Shown: in pieces, positions 1-5,375 of the stretch
Layout: every line of letters begins with the position of its first letter
Numbering within the stretch: position 1 is the stretch's first letter
Assembly: GCA_945952355.1 (NCBI GenBank)
Contig: CAMFIW010000243.1
Location: 1 to 5,375, forward strand
Origin: an uncultured Phenylobacterium sp.
Lineage (GTDB): Bacteria; Pseudomonadota; Alphaproteobacteria; Caulobacterales; Caulobacteraceae
Direction of reading: 5' to 3'
Length of the DNA stretch: 5,375 nucleotides
Position numbers and translations under genes: made by a program
Notes under the pieces: generated by a model
The model's input: only the letters and a program-made list of their open reading frames with translations
Told to the model about the DNA's origin: nothing
The model's database searches: none

Positions 1-248
1 GGGCGCTGATCGGCCTGGGCGCCGCCCTGCGGTCGCGCAAGGGCGACTATCCCTACGCCAAGGCGATCTGGCAGGGCTATCAGCGGGGCAAGTCCGCCGG
101 CTGGTTGCTGGGCGAGGACTATGAGCGCCTGCTGGCCGAGCCGCTGGAATCCGCGCGCAAGCGCCTGAACATCACGCCGGCCACGCTCTACGACGCCATT
201 CCGGTCGAGTTCCGTGACGCCGCCGTTCCGGCCCAGATGGCGGCCTGA
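1..248 (+). CDS. C-terminal end of an unrecognised protein (5' truncated)
   Basis: An open frame enters from the left edge and runs for 81 codons to a TGA at 246-248. The visible part begins ALIGLGAALRSRKGDYPYAK and ends VPAQMAA. It has a short hydrophobic start, then a basic and aromatic stretch (YAKAIWQGYQRGKSAGW), then a charged helix-like stretch (EDYERLLAEPLESARKRLN) and a short tail. Third positions are strongly G/C, as expected of a real coding frame here. I do not recognise the family. A hydrophobic patch followed by basic and aromatic residues would fit the C-terminus of a membrane-associated enzyme such as a family 2 glycosyltransferase, but that is only a guess. A GC-rich hairpin 51 bases past the stop could terminate it. 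The gene converges on the DUF4169 gene at 349-522. Confidence 0.75.
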   Translation, partial: ALIGLGAALRSRKGDYPYAKAIWQGYQRGKSAGWLLGEDYERLLAEPLESARKRLNITPATLYDAIPVEFRDAAVPAQMAA

Positions 249-299
249 CCTTCCGATAGAAAACCCGTGCGCCCGACCGCATGCCGGGCGCGCCGGCGA

Positions 300-331
300 G
301 GGGCGGGGGAGCGTCGAGCCTCCTCCGCCCC
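300..331 (+). terminator. GC-rich hairpin in the convergent gap, possible terminator
   Basis: Bases 300-311 pair with 320-331 to form a 12-bp stem with one G-U wobble (307-324) and an 8-base loop. In plus-strand RNA every position pairs; in minus-strand RNA position 307-324 becomes a C-A mismatch. It lies between the stop of the left-edge gene (248) and the stop of the convergent DUF4169 gene (349), where a terminator is expected. No T-run follows, so it is not a canonical intrinsic terminator. It could act with Rho or protect the 3' end of the mRNA. Confidence 0.45.
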
Positions 332-348
332 GACCGCCCCGTGGGGCT

Positions 349-522
349 TCAATCCTCGCGCTTGGCGCCGTCCAGCGTCCGCTCCGCCTTCGCGGTCTCG
401 AGCTTCGTCTTCGCCTTCTCGGACTTGGTTCGTCCGAACGCCACCCGGTTCTCCGCGGCTTGCGCCTTGGACTGCGCCTTGGCGCGGTCCTTCCGCGCCC
501 TGTTCAGGTTTACGATCGTCAT
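349..522 (-). CDS. DUF4169 family small basic protein
   Basis: A 57-residue protein on the minus strand, ATG at 522-520 and TGA at 351-349. It starts MTIVNLNRARKDRAKAQSKA and contains ENRVAFGRTKSEK, then a Lys/Glu/Ala-rich helix, ending ERTLDGAKRED. The order (I-V-N-L-x-x-A-R-K, then N-R-x-x-F-G-R-T-K, a charged helix, and a final L-D-G) is what I know as the DUF4169 signature of alphaproteobacteria, where these proteins are about 55-65 residues long. The function is unknown. The composition suggests one long, highly charged helix (residues about 5-50), possibly coiled-coil, with no signal peptide or membrane segment. The Shine-Dalgarno is poor (GCGAG a few bases upstream). No alternative ATG lies upstream in frame before a stop. 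It is divergent from the DUF2171 gene, with 114 bases between the starts. Confidence 0.85.
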   Translation of the reverse strand: MTIVNLNRARKDRAKAQSKAQAAENRVAFGRTKSEKAKTKLETAKAERTLDGAKRED

Positions 523-580
523 GTTGTTGCTCGCCGTGACTCCGCCAACAAGCGGCTGAATCGCGCGGTCCGCAAGGTTT

Positions 581-606
581 GAAACTTGGCCGCGGCCTTG
601 CCCGTT
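581..606 (+). promoter_or_regulatory. Candidate EcfG/SigT general-stress promoter for the DUF2171 gene
   Basis: GAAAC (581-585) and CGTT (603-606) are separated by exactly 17 bases. The alphaproteobacterial EcfG-type sigma factors (SigT in Caulobacter) recognise about GGAAC-N16/17-CGTT, so the match has a single mismatch in the -35 element and correct spacing. Transcription would begin near 613, giving a leader of about 24 bases before the DUF2171 ATG at 637, with its Shine-Dalgarno well placed. The spacer contains a perfect 10-bp palindrome (588-597, GGCCGCGGCC), which might be an operator or chance in GC-rich DNA. The promoter call is an inference from the motif. Confidence 0.5.
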
Positions 607-636
607 TGCCCTTCAATCCAACGAAGGGAGACGAAC

Positions 637-873
637 ATGATCAATGCGTCCCAAATCCGCGAACACATGGAAGTGGTGGGCTCTGACGGCGGCCATGTCG
701 GCAAGGTCGACCATGTCCAGGATGGCGACATCGAACTCGCCAAGTTCGACATGGGCTCGGGATTCAAGCACCACCTGATCCCGCTCACCTGGGTCGAGCA
801 GATCCAGGAAGACAAGGTGCGCCTCAATATGACCAAGGACGCCGCCAAAGCGGCCTGGCGCGAGAAGCACTAG
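637..873 (+). CDS. DUF2171 family protein (PRC-barrel-like)
   Basis: A 78-residue protein, ATG at 637 and TAG at 871-873. A strong Shine-Dalgarno (AAGGGAG, 624-630) sits 6 bases ahead, so this start is preferred over the in-frame upstream ATG at 586. The sequence has the DUF2171 layout. After a short start (MINASQIREHMEV) comes a beta-rich core with V-G-S-D-G-x-x-V-G-K-V-D (residues 14-25), then the H-H-x-I-P-L-x-W-V segment (45-53). A final strand, D-K-V-R-L-N (59-64), is followed by a short helix ending WREKH. The pattern 'set value, set aside, gap, strand' resembles PRC-barrel folds, which bind partner proteins or small ligands. The exact role is unknown. It appears cytosolic, with no signal peptide or membrane segment. 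The upstream promoter match suggests stress-induced expression. A hairpin follows 12 bases after the stop. Confidence 0.9.
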   Translation: MINASQIREHMEVVGSDGGHVGKVDHVQDGDIELAKFDMGSGFKHHLIPLTWVEQIQEDKVRLNMTKDAAKAAWREKH

Positions 874-885
874 CTCCGAACGAAA

Positions 886-913
886 ACGCCGCCGACCTGG
901 AGGTCGGCGGCGT
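886..913. terminator. Bidirectional terminator between convergent genes
   Basis: Bases 886-898 are the exact inverse complement of 901-913, giving a 13-bp perfect stem on paper around two bases (about 12 bp with a realistic 4-base loop). On the minus strand the stem is followed directly by TTTTCGTT, a U-rich tail, making it a good intrinsic terminator for the PEP-CTERM gene whose stop is at 938. On the plus strand it lies 12 bases after the DUF2171 stop but is followed only by CGTCGCGTTTC, so it is weaker that way. One element probably serves both genes. Confidence 0.8.
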
Positions 914-937
914 CGTCGCGTTTCAGAGCGTTTCGGC

Positions 938-1645
938 TTAGGCCGTGACGCGCTTGCGGCGCGTGTCGCGCAGGGTCGCGCCGACCAGGCCGAAGCCCGC
1001 GATCATCATCGCCCAGGTGGCCGGTTCCGGCACGCCCGCGGCGAAGCTGGCCAGTTCGTTCGTGTAGAGCTGTTGCGAGTGGACGGTGTCCGACAGGAAG
1101 CCGTTGACGATGGTCTTGCCGCCGTTGCCGACCACGATGGCCGCATCGCCGTTGCCGAAGGTCGCCGCGACCGTGCCGCCGGCAGAAGCGAGGCCCATCG
1201 CGAAGGTGCCCCAGCTGGTGTTGGTGACAGCCAGCGGGCTCACGATGCCCGAGCTGAACTGCGGACCCAGGGTGATCGACGTCTGGTTGTTGTTGCCGGT
1301 GTAGGTGGCTTGGCCGTTGAAGCCCGACGACCGGGTCCAGTCGTTGAAGATCACCTTGCCGCCGGACGCGATGAAAGCGTTCAGAGCGGTGAGGTCGCCG
1401 CTCGGGATGCCGTAGTTCTGGTTCGCGTAGACGACGACGTCATAGTCGGCGAGCGTGAAGCTCGAGAGGTCGCCGGAGGTGGAGGTGACGGTGAAGGCCG
1501 AAGCGGCGATAGCCGCGCCGAGATAGTCGGTTCCGCCGCCGGTGGCGCCCAGGTCCGTGCGGTAGAGCAGCGACGCTGCGTCGGCGGCTGAAGCCATGGC
1601 GATGGTCGCGGTGAGGGCCGCGCCGGCCAGCAGAAGCTTCTTCAT
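938..1645 (-). CDS. Secreted PEPxxWA-CTERM sorting domain protein
   Basis: A 235-residue exported protein. The ATG at 1645-1643 is chosen because GGGGA (1656-1652) lies 6 bases upstream and a clean signal peptide starts there. An in-frame GTG far upstream (1749) would add 35 unlikely residues. Residues 1-23 form a signal peptide (MKKLLLAGAALTATIAMASA, with cleavage probably at A-S-A or A-D-A). Residues 25-203 are the mature domain. It has LADYDVVVYANQNYGIPSGD (66-84 region) followed by LNAFIASGGKVIFNDW (88-103), a pattern like the class I glutamine-amidotransferase-like (ThuA/DUF4350-like) fold. No catalytic Cys-His pair is obvious, so it may bind rather than catalyse. The tail is V-PEPATWA (206-212), a hydrophobic stretch (AMMIAGFGLVGATL), then RDTRRKR. 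That is the three-part signal for exosortase processing. No exosortase is in this window. Function otherwise unknown. Confidence 0.9.
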   Translation of the reverse strand: MKKLLLAGAALTATIAMASAADAASLLYRTDLGATGGGTDYLGAAIAASAFTVTSTSGDLSSFTLADYDVVVYANQNYGIPSGDLTALNAFIASGGKVIFNDWTRSSGFNGQATYTGNNNQTSITLGPQFSSGIVSPLAVTNTSWGTFAMGLASAGGTVAATFGNGDAAIVVGNGGKTIVNGFLSDTVHSQQLYTNELASFAAGVPEPATWAMMIAGFGLVGATLRDTRRKRVTA

Positions 1646-1749
1646 ATGGGATCCCCAGAACTGAATAGCGCCCGAAAAGGGCCACGCTGGAGGAGCTATG
1701 CCGCGTCGCCACCTCACGCAACGCCGTTCTGCCAGCAGGCGATATTTCA

Positions 1750-2280
1750 CTATGTTTTCGCGACCTCAGCGAGATCGACCCGGCGAAGAGCAGCTAGGAC
1801 GGGCAATTCAAGACCGTCGATGCGCGGTTCGCCGTCGCCGCGCCAGATCGCGCAGACCACCGCGATCGGAATCGCGCCTGCCTCGACAAGCAGGCGGTGC
1901 GCGTCGCGGACGGCGCCGCCCGTGGTGATGACATCTTCGATCATCGCCACCTTGCGACCGGCCACAGAGCCGCCCTCGACCGCCAGGCAAGTGCCGTAGT
2001 CCTTGGCCTGCTTGCGCACGAAGGCGGCCGCCTTGCCGCTCTGCAGCGACATGGCGGTGGCGATCGGGACCCCACCGAGTTCCAGGCCCGCCAGCACTTC
2101 GGCATCGTTAGGCGCGAGCGGCAGCATGGCCGCCGCGACCCGCGCGAGCAGGGTGGGGTCGGCCTCGAACCGGTACTTGTCGAAGTACTCGTCCGAGACC
2201 TGGCCCGACCGCAGCTTGAAAGTTCCCTTCAGCCGCGCCGCCCGGTCGATATCCGCTGCAAGCGCGGCTCTCGCGTCCAC
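1750..2280 (-). CDS. pyrE: Orotate phosphoribosyltransferase
   Basis: A 176-residue enzyme that converts orotate and PRPP to orotidine 5'-phosphate, the fifth step of de novo UMP synthesis, in the cytosol. The phosphoribosyltransferase PRPP-binding motif VAMIEDVITTGGA is at residues 111-123. The catalytic-loop segment FVRKQAKDYGT is at 87-97, and FKLRSGQVSDEYFDKYRF (21-38) is the conserved N-terminal region that contacts PRPP and orotate. No ATG occurs before residue 52, well inside the conserved domain, so the start must be non-AUG. The GTG at 2280-2278 gives the expected N-terminus (VDARAALAADIDRAARLKG). A GGTGA (2292-2288) spaced 7 bases from it lies inside the end of aspC. The gene begins two bases after the aspC stop (2283), so translational coupling is likely. 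The length is slightly short for the family (usually about 180-215 residues). No clear terminator follows before the PEP-CTERM gene. Confidence 0.93.
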   Translation of the reverse strand: MDARAALAADIDRAARLKGTFKLRSGQVSDEYFDKYRFEADPTLLARVAAAMLPLAPNDAEVLAGLELGGVPIATAMSLQSGKAAAFVRKQAKDYGTCLAVEGGSVAGRKVAMIEDVITTGGAVRDAHRLLVEAGAIPIAVVCAIWRGDGEPRIDGLELPVLAALRRVDLAEVAKT

Positions 2281-2282
2281 GC

Positions 2283-3503
<1,221 letters not shown>

Positions 3504-3526
3504 TCAGGTTGAAAGGAACGCGGCGG

Positions 3527-3534
3527 GGTTTAGC
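3527..3534 (-). promoter_or_regulatory. Possible -10 element for aspC-pyrE
   Basis: The minus strand reads GCTAAACC here, close to the Caulobacter housekeeping -10 form GCTANAWC. It lies about 42 bases upstream of the aspC ATG (3485), so transcription would start near 3520 and leave a leader of about 35 bases that includes the Shine-Dalgarno. No convincing TTGAC-like -35 element is found 10-14 bases further upstream, so this is weak. Confidence 0.25.
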
Positions 3535-3610
3535 CGAAAGGGGGGCTGAGGCCTAGCCGCGAAGCGTCCAGCGAGACCATCCTTTTGGCGAGGCGACCCA
3601 ATAGCCACAG

Positions 3611-3634
3611 GGCGCCGGCTTGACCCCCGGCGCC
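3611..3634. repeat. 8-bp inverted repeat just upstream of the VTT gene
   Basis: GGCGCCGG (3611-3618) is the exact inverse complement of CCGGCGCC (3627-3634), with an 8-base loop that includes TTGACC. It ends 19 bases before the ATG at 3654 and lies in the divergent gap with aspC. It could be a dyad operator, or a hairpin in the 5' leader of the VTT mRNA. In such GC-rich DNA chance is also possible. Confidence 0.4.
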
Positions 3635-3653
3635 GAACGCGCGACCCCAGGCC

Positions 3654-4370
3654 ATGCGTCGCCTCTGGGCCTTCATCACCAACATGGACCGCCAGGCGTG
3701 GCGGACCCTGGCCATCTCGTTCGTACTGTTTGGCGGGGTGGGGGTGGTGTTCCTGTTCGGGGCCCAGGTGCTCGGCTTCAATGGAGAGGCGACGGTCGAG
3801 CGCTGGATGGGGGCGGCGAGCGGACCGTGGGCGTTGCCGGTGGCGGTGCTGTCCTTCGCCCTGCTGGCCTTCATCGGCGTGCCGCAGTTCGTGCTGATCG
3901 CCGCGGCGGTGGTCGCCTTCGGCGCCTGGCGCGGCTTCGCCTACAGCTGGATCGGCACCCTGGTCTCCTCGATGGTCGGTTTCTACCTCGGTCGGTTCGC
4001 CGGGGCCCGGGCGCTGAAGACGCTGTCGGGCGAGAGTATGCAGCGGTTCATGGACCTGGTTGGGCGCAACGGTTTCCTGGCCAGCCTGATCGTGCGGCTG
4101 GTGCCGTCGGCCCCGTTCATCGTGGTCAACATGGCCGCGGGCGTGACGCCGATGAGGGCCTGGGACTTCGCGGCCGGCACGGCGATCGGCATCATCCCCA
4201 AGATCGCGCTGACCGCCTTCGCCGGCAGCTCGATCGTCCAGGCCATGAATGGAGGCGGGGTCAAACACATCGCCTGGCTGATGGGTATCGTCGCGGTCTG
4301 GATCGCGATCGGCTGGTATGCGAGGCGTTGGCTGAAGGCGCGCGAGGCGCAGGCGTCGCAAGGAGACTGA
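3654..4370 (+). CDS. VTT-domain (TVP38/TMEM64, DedA-like) inner-membrane protein
   Basis: A 238-residue polytopic membrane protein. Hydrophobic segments lie at about residues 18-38, 60-93, 97-115, 142-165, 170-195 and 204-222. A short basic N-terminus (MRRLWAF) and a basic C-terminus (YARRWLKAR) suggest both ends face the cytosol. The family motif is FLASLIVRLVPSAPFIVVN (141-159), including R148, P151, P154 and N159, followed by A-A-G-V at 161-164. The paired re-entrant part is near FIGVPQFVLIAAAVVAFG (73-90). Proteins of this superfamily are linked to lipid scrambling or flipping and membrane homeostasis, but the substrate here is unknown. The ATG at 3654 has only a weak AGG ahead. An alternative start at Met11 (3684) would leave the first membrane segment intact. 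The gene ends one base before the GST gene, whose Shine-Dalgarno lies inside its last codons. Confidence 0.87.
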   Translation: MRRLWAFITNMDRQAWRTLAISFVLFGGVGVVFLFGAQVLGFNGEATVERWMGAASGPWALPVAVLSFALLAFIGVPQFVLIAAAVVAFGAWRGFAYSWIGTLVSSMVGFYLGRFAGARALKTLSGESMQRFMDLVGRNGFLASLIVRLVPSAPFIVVNMAAGVTPMRAWDFAAGTAIGIIPKIALTAFAGSSIVQAMNGGGVKHIAWLMGIVAVWIAIGWYARRWLKAREAQASQGD

Positions 4371-4371
4371 C

Positions 4372-4989
4372 GTGCTGAAACTGTTCACCGGCCGCGGTAC
4401 GATCGGCCTGGCCTGCGAAATCGTGCTGGAGGAGGCCGGCGCCGACTACGAGGTGGTCCGGCTGGACTTCGCCAAGGACGAACAGCGCCAGCCGGAATAT
4501 CTGGCGATCAACCCGAAGTCGCGCGTGCCGGCGCTGGTCACCGACCGCGGCGTGATCACCGAGGCGCCCGCCATCGTCGCCTATGTCGCCGAGACCCATC
4601 CGGCCGCGAAGCTGGCGCCGTTCGGCGACGCCTTCGCGATGGCCGAGCTGCAGGCCTTCAACACCTACCTCTGTTCCTGGGTGCATCCGGCCGCCGCCCA
4701 CCGGCACCGCGGCTATCGCTGGGCCGACGATCCGGCCGCCATCGCCGACATGCGCCGCAAGGCGCCGGAGGTGTTCGCCGAGGCCGCCGGGGTGATCGAG
4801 GCGGAGTATCTGAAGGGCCCCTGGGTGATGGGCGAGGCCTACACCACCGCCGACGCCTACCTCTATGTGGTGGCTAGCTGGCTGCCGCGCGACGGCGTCG
4901 AGATGGCGAGGTTCCCGAGGATTTCCGAGCACTTCGCCCGGGTCGGCGCGCGGTCGGCGGTCGGCAAGGTTCTTGCGCGCATCGCCTGA
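4372..4989 (+). CDS. Glutathione S-transferase family protein
   Basis: A 205-residue two-domain protein. The N-terminal thioredoxin-like domain (about 1-77) includes the cis-proline V52-P53 and VITEAPAIVAYVAETHP (61-77), where E64 corresponds to the residue that contacts the gamma-glutamyl group. The alpha-helical C-terminal domain (about 85-200) includes the N-capping motif YTTADAYLY (T158-x-x-D161). The start is GTG at 4372, with AGGAG at 4361-4365 and a spacing of 6 bases. GST length is typical (200-215). Two points are unusual. The position aligned with Cys10 of beta-class enzymes is Ile11, and the usual E-S pair is E64-A65. It may therefore conjugate poorly or serve another thiol- or ligand-binding role. 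It follows the VTT gene by one base (stop 4370), so co-transcription is very likely. Confidence 0.88.
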   Translation: MLKLFTGRGTIGLACEIVLEEAGADYEVVRLDFAKDEQRQPEYLAINPKSRVPALVTDRGVITEAPAIVAYVAETHPAAKLAPFGDAFAMAELQAFNTYLCSWVHPAAAHRHRGYRWADDPAAIADMRRKAPEVFAEAAGVIEAEYLKGPWVMGEAYTTADAYLYVVASWLPRDGVEMARFPRISEHFARVGARSAVGKVLARIA

Positions 4990-5004
4990 TGAAACCGTAT
5001 TCGG

Positions 5005-5019
5005 CGCAAGACTCTTGCG
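5005..5019. repeat. 6-bp inverted repeat after the GST gene
   Basis: CGCAAG (5005-5010) faces CTTGCG (5014-5019) across the 3-base loop ACT, 16 bases past the GST stop. It could be a weak terminator or stabiliser of the GST transcript, or lie in the promoter region of the leuA leader. There is no T-run. Confidence 0.3.
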
Positions 5020-5050
5020 GCGCGGGCCCTGATTCTGTACGAAGGCCGCC

Positions 5051-5116
5051 ATGCGCAACATGACGCACAGCCAGCTTCTTCTCTCGCTGGGGCTTAGCGG
5101 CCCCTGGGCGCCTTAG
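5051..5116 (+). CDS. leuL: Leucine-rich leader peptide of leuA (attenuator)
   Basis: A 21-codon ORF, ATG at 5051 and TAG at 5114-5116. It begins MRNMTHS, has the core QLLLSLGL and ends SGPWAP. Five of its 21 residues are leucine (codons 9, 10, 11, 13 and 15). They are written CTT, CTT, CTC, CTG and CTT, whereas the neighbouring GST gene uses almost only CTG and CTC, with a single CTT at its end. A Shine-Dalgarno (GAAGG, 5041-5045) sits 5 bases upstream of the ATG. It lies in the 214-bp gap before leuA, on the same strand. Leader peptides rich in the regulated amino acid are the established sensor of attenuation in branched-chain amino-acid operons. The ribosome would pause here when charged leucyl-tRNA is scarce. 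The symbol leuL is used by analogy. Confidence 0.8.
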   Translation: MRNMTHSQLLLSLGLSGPWAP

Positions 5117-5126
5117 GAGGCTGCGC

Positions 5127-5193
5127 TTCTTCGCGGCCGGGCGTTCAGGGGATGAACCCGACCGCCCGAGACCAAAAAACTCCCCGCGAAGAG
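5127..5193 (+). promoter_or_regulatory. leuA attenuator RNA structure
   Basis: Bases 5128-5136 pair perfectly with 5184-5192 (9 bp; the 5127-5193 G-U wobble makes 10). They enclose a stem-loop in which 5138-5143 pairs with 5163-5168 and 5144-5147 with 5153-5156. The 3' strand of the outer stem (CCGCGAAGAG) ends 10 bases before the leuA ATG and overlaps a purine-rich segment that might serve as its Shine-Dalgarno. The A-rich run at 5174-5179 is not a U-run on this strand, so no classical intrinsic terminator is seen. Control through ribosome-binding-site masking or Rho is therefore possible. Further pairings lie inside the leader ORF, including a hairpin at 5089-5104. Pairings were found by eye, with no folding energies. 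Confidence 0.55.
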
Positions 5194-5203
5194 ACACAGG
5201 ACC

Positions 5204-5375
5204 ATGAGCCAATCCGCCAACGATTCCGCCGCCGCACCCGCCGCCGGCCCTGAACCCGTACGCGATCCTAAGGATCGCGTGATCGTCTTCGACACCACCA
5301 TGCGTGACGGCGAACAGTCGCCCGGCGCGTCGATGTCGCTCGAAGAGAAGCTGGAACTGGCGAAGATCCTGGAGG
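5204..5375 (+). CDS. leuA: 2-isopropylmalate synthase, N-terminal part (3' truncated)
   Basis: The first 57 codons of a gene that runs off the right edge. After an Ala/Pro-rich N-terminal stretch (residues 2-18) comes [20 protein letters not shown] (26-45), the N-terminal signature of the LeuA-like acyltransferases (HMGL-like TIM barrel). It includes the R-D-G-E-Q sequence with the catalytic Arg and the metal-binding Asp. The enzyme condenses acetyl-CoA with 2-oxoisovalerate, the first committed step of leucine synthesis. Homocitrate and citramalate synthases share this motif, but the leucine leader upstream favours leuA. The ATG at 5204 gives a normal LeuA N-terminus. The Shine-Dalgarno is poor (AGG at 5198-5200, or GAAGAG at 5188-5193), consistent with translational control. 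Confidence 0.9.
   Translation, partial: MSQSANDSAAAPAAGPEPVRDPKDRVIVFDTTMRDGEQSPGASMSLEEKLELAKILE

Noticed and set aside
1669..1682. GCCC-GAAAA-GGGC hairpin after pyrE
   Set aside because: Only a 4-bp stem, next to the PEP-CTERM start rather than the pyrE stop. It is too weak to call a terminator.
1646..1750. N-terminal extension of the PEP-CTERM protein by 35 residues from a GTG
   Set aside because: The extension is Arg/Trp-rich and would bury the signal peptide. The ATG at 1645 has a good Shine-Dalgarno and begins a clean signal peptide.
3504..4388. Long minus-strand open frame opposite the VTT gene
   Set aside because: The translation is low-complexity (Arg/His/Pro/Asp-rich) and the opposite strand encodes a clear multi-pass membrane protein. 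It is a shadow frame.
4973..5002. TTGCGC and GTATTC as a possible leuA leader promoter
   Set aside because: An 18-base spacing with weak boxes, partly inside the GST gene. TTGCGG at 5015-5020 also lacks a matching -10. Neither is good enough to annotate.
4261..5061. Long minus-strand open frame opposite the GST gene
   Set aside because: It has no family motif, and the opposite strand is a GST with a good Shine-Dalgarno. It is a shadow frame.

Overview
The window looks like chromosomal DNA of a high-GC alphaproteobacterium, most likely from the Caulobacter/Phenylobacterium group. The evidence is strongly GC-biased codon use, a PEPxxWA-type C-terminal sorting tail of the form common in that group, DUF4169 and DUF2171 proteins, and the alphaproteobacterial flavour of the AspC, PyrE and LeuA sequences. 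This assignment is read from the sequence only, without a database comparison. Nothing suggests a mobile element, phage or CRISPR array, and no RNA gene (rRNA or tRNA) is visible.

Layout. The 3' end of an unrecognised plus-strand gene (1-248) converges on a 57-residue minus-strand DUF4169 gene (349-522), with a strong GC-rich hairpin between them. Divergently from DUF4169 lies a 78-residue DUF2171 gene (637-873). Its upstream region carries a close match to the general-stress (EcfG/SigT-type) promoter. A perfect inverted repeat at 886-913 separates it from a convergent gene for a secreted PEPxxWA-CTERM protein (938-1645). Next on the minus strand come pyrE (1750-2280, GTG start) and aspC (2283-3485), two bases apart and transcribed aspC then pyrE. 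After a 168-bp divergent intergenic region, the plus strand carries a VTT-domain (TVP38/TMEM64/DedA-like) membrane protein gene (3654-4370). A glutathione S-transferase-like gene (4372-4989, GTG start) follows one base later. The window ends in the start of leuA (5204-5375, cut by the window edge).

The most interesting part is the leuA leader. A 21-codon ORF (5051-5116) with its own Shine-Dalgarno has five leucine codons within seven positions, three of them CTT, which is otherwise rare here. It is followed by extensive inverted repeats reaching almost to the leuA start. This is the signature of a leucine attenuator. No U-run follows the stem-loop, and one stem lies next to the leuA start, so control may act on translation initiation or through Rho rather than by a classical intrinsic terminator.

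How the genes fit together: aspC and pyrE both feed pyrimidine synthesis (aspartate supply, and orotate to OMP), and their spacing suggests translational coupling. The VTT and GST genes form a tight pair, but no shared pathway can be deduced. I do not see an entirely new multi-gene system. The leads worth following are the leuA leader, the stress-promoter match, and the secreted PEP-CTERM protein with a possible amidotransferase-like fold.
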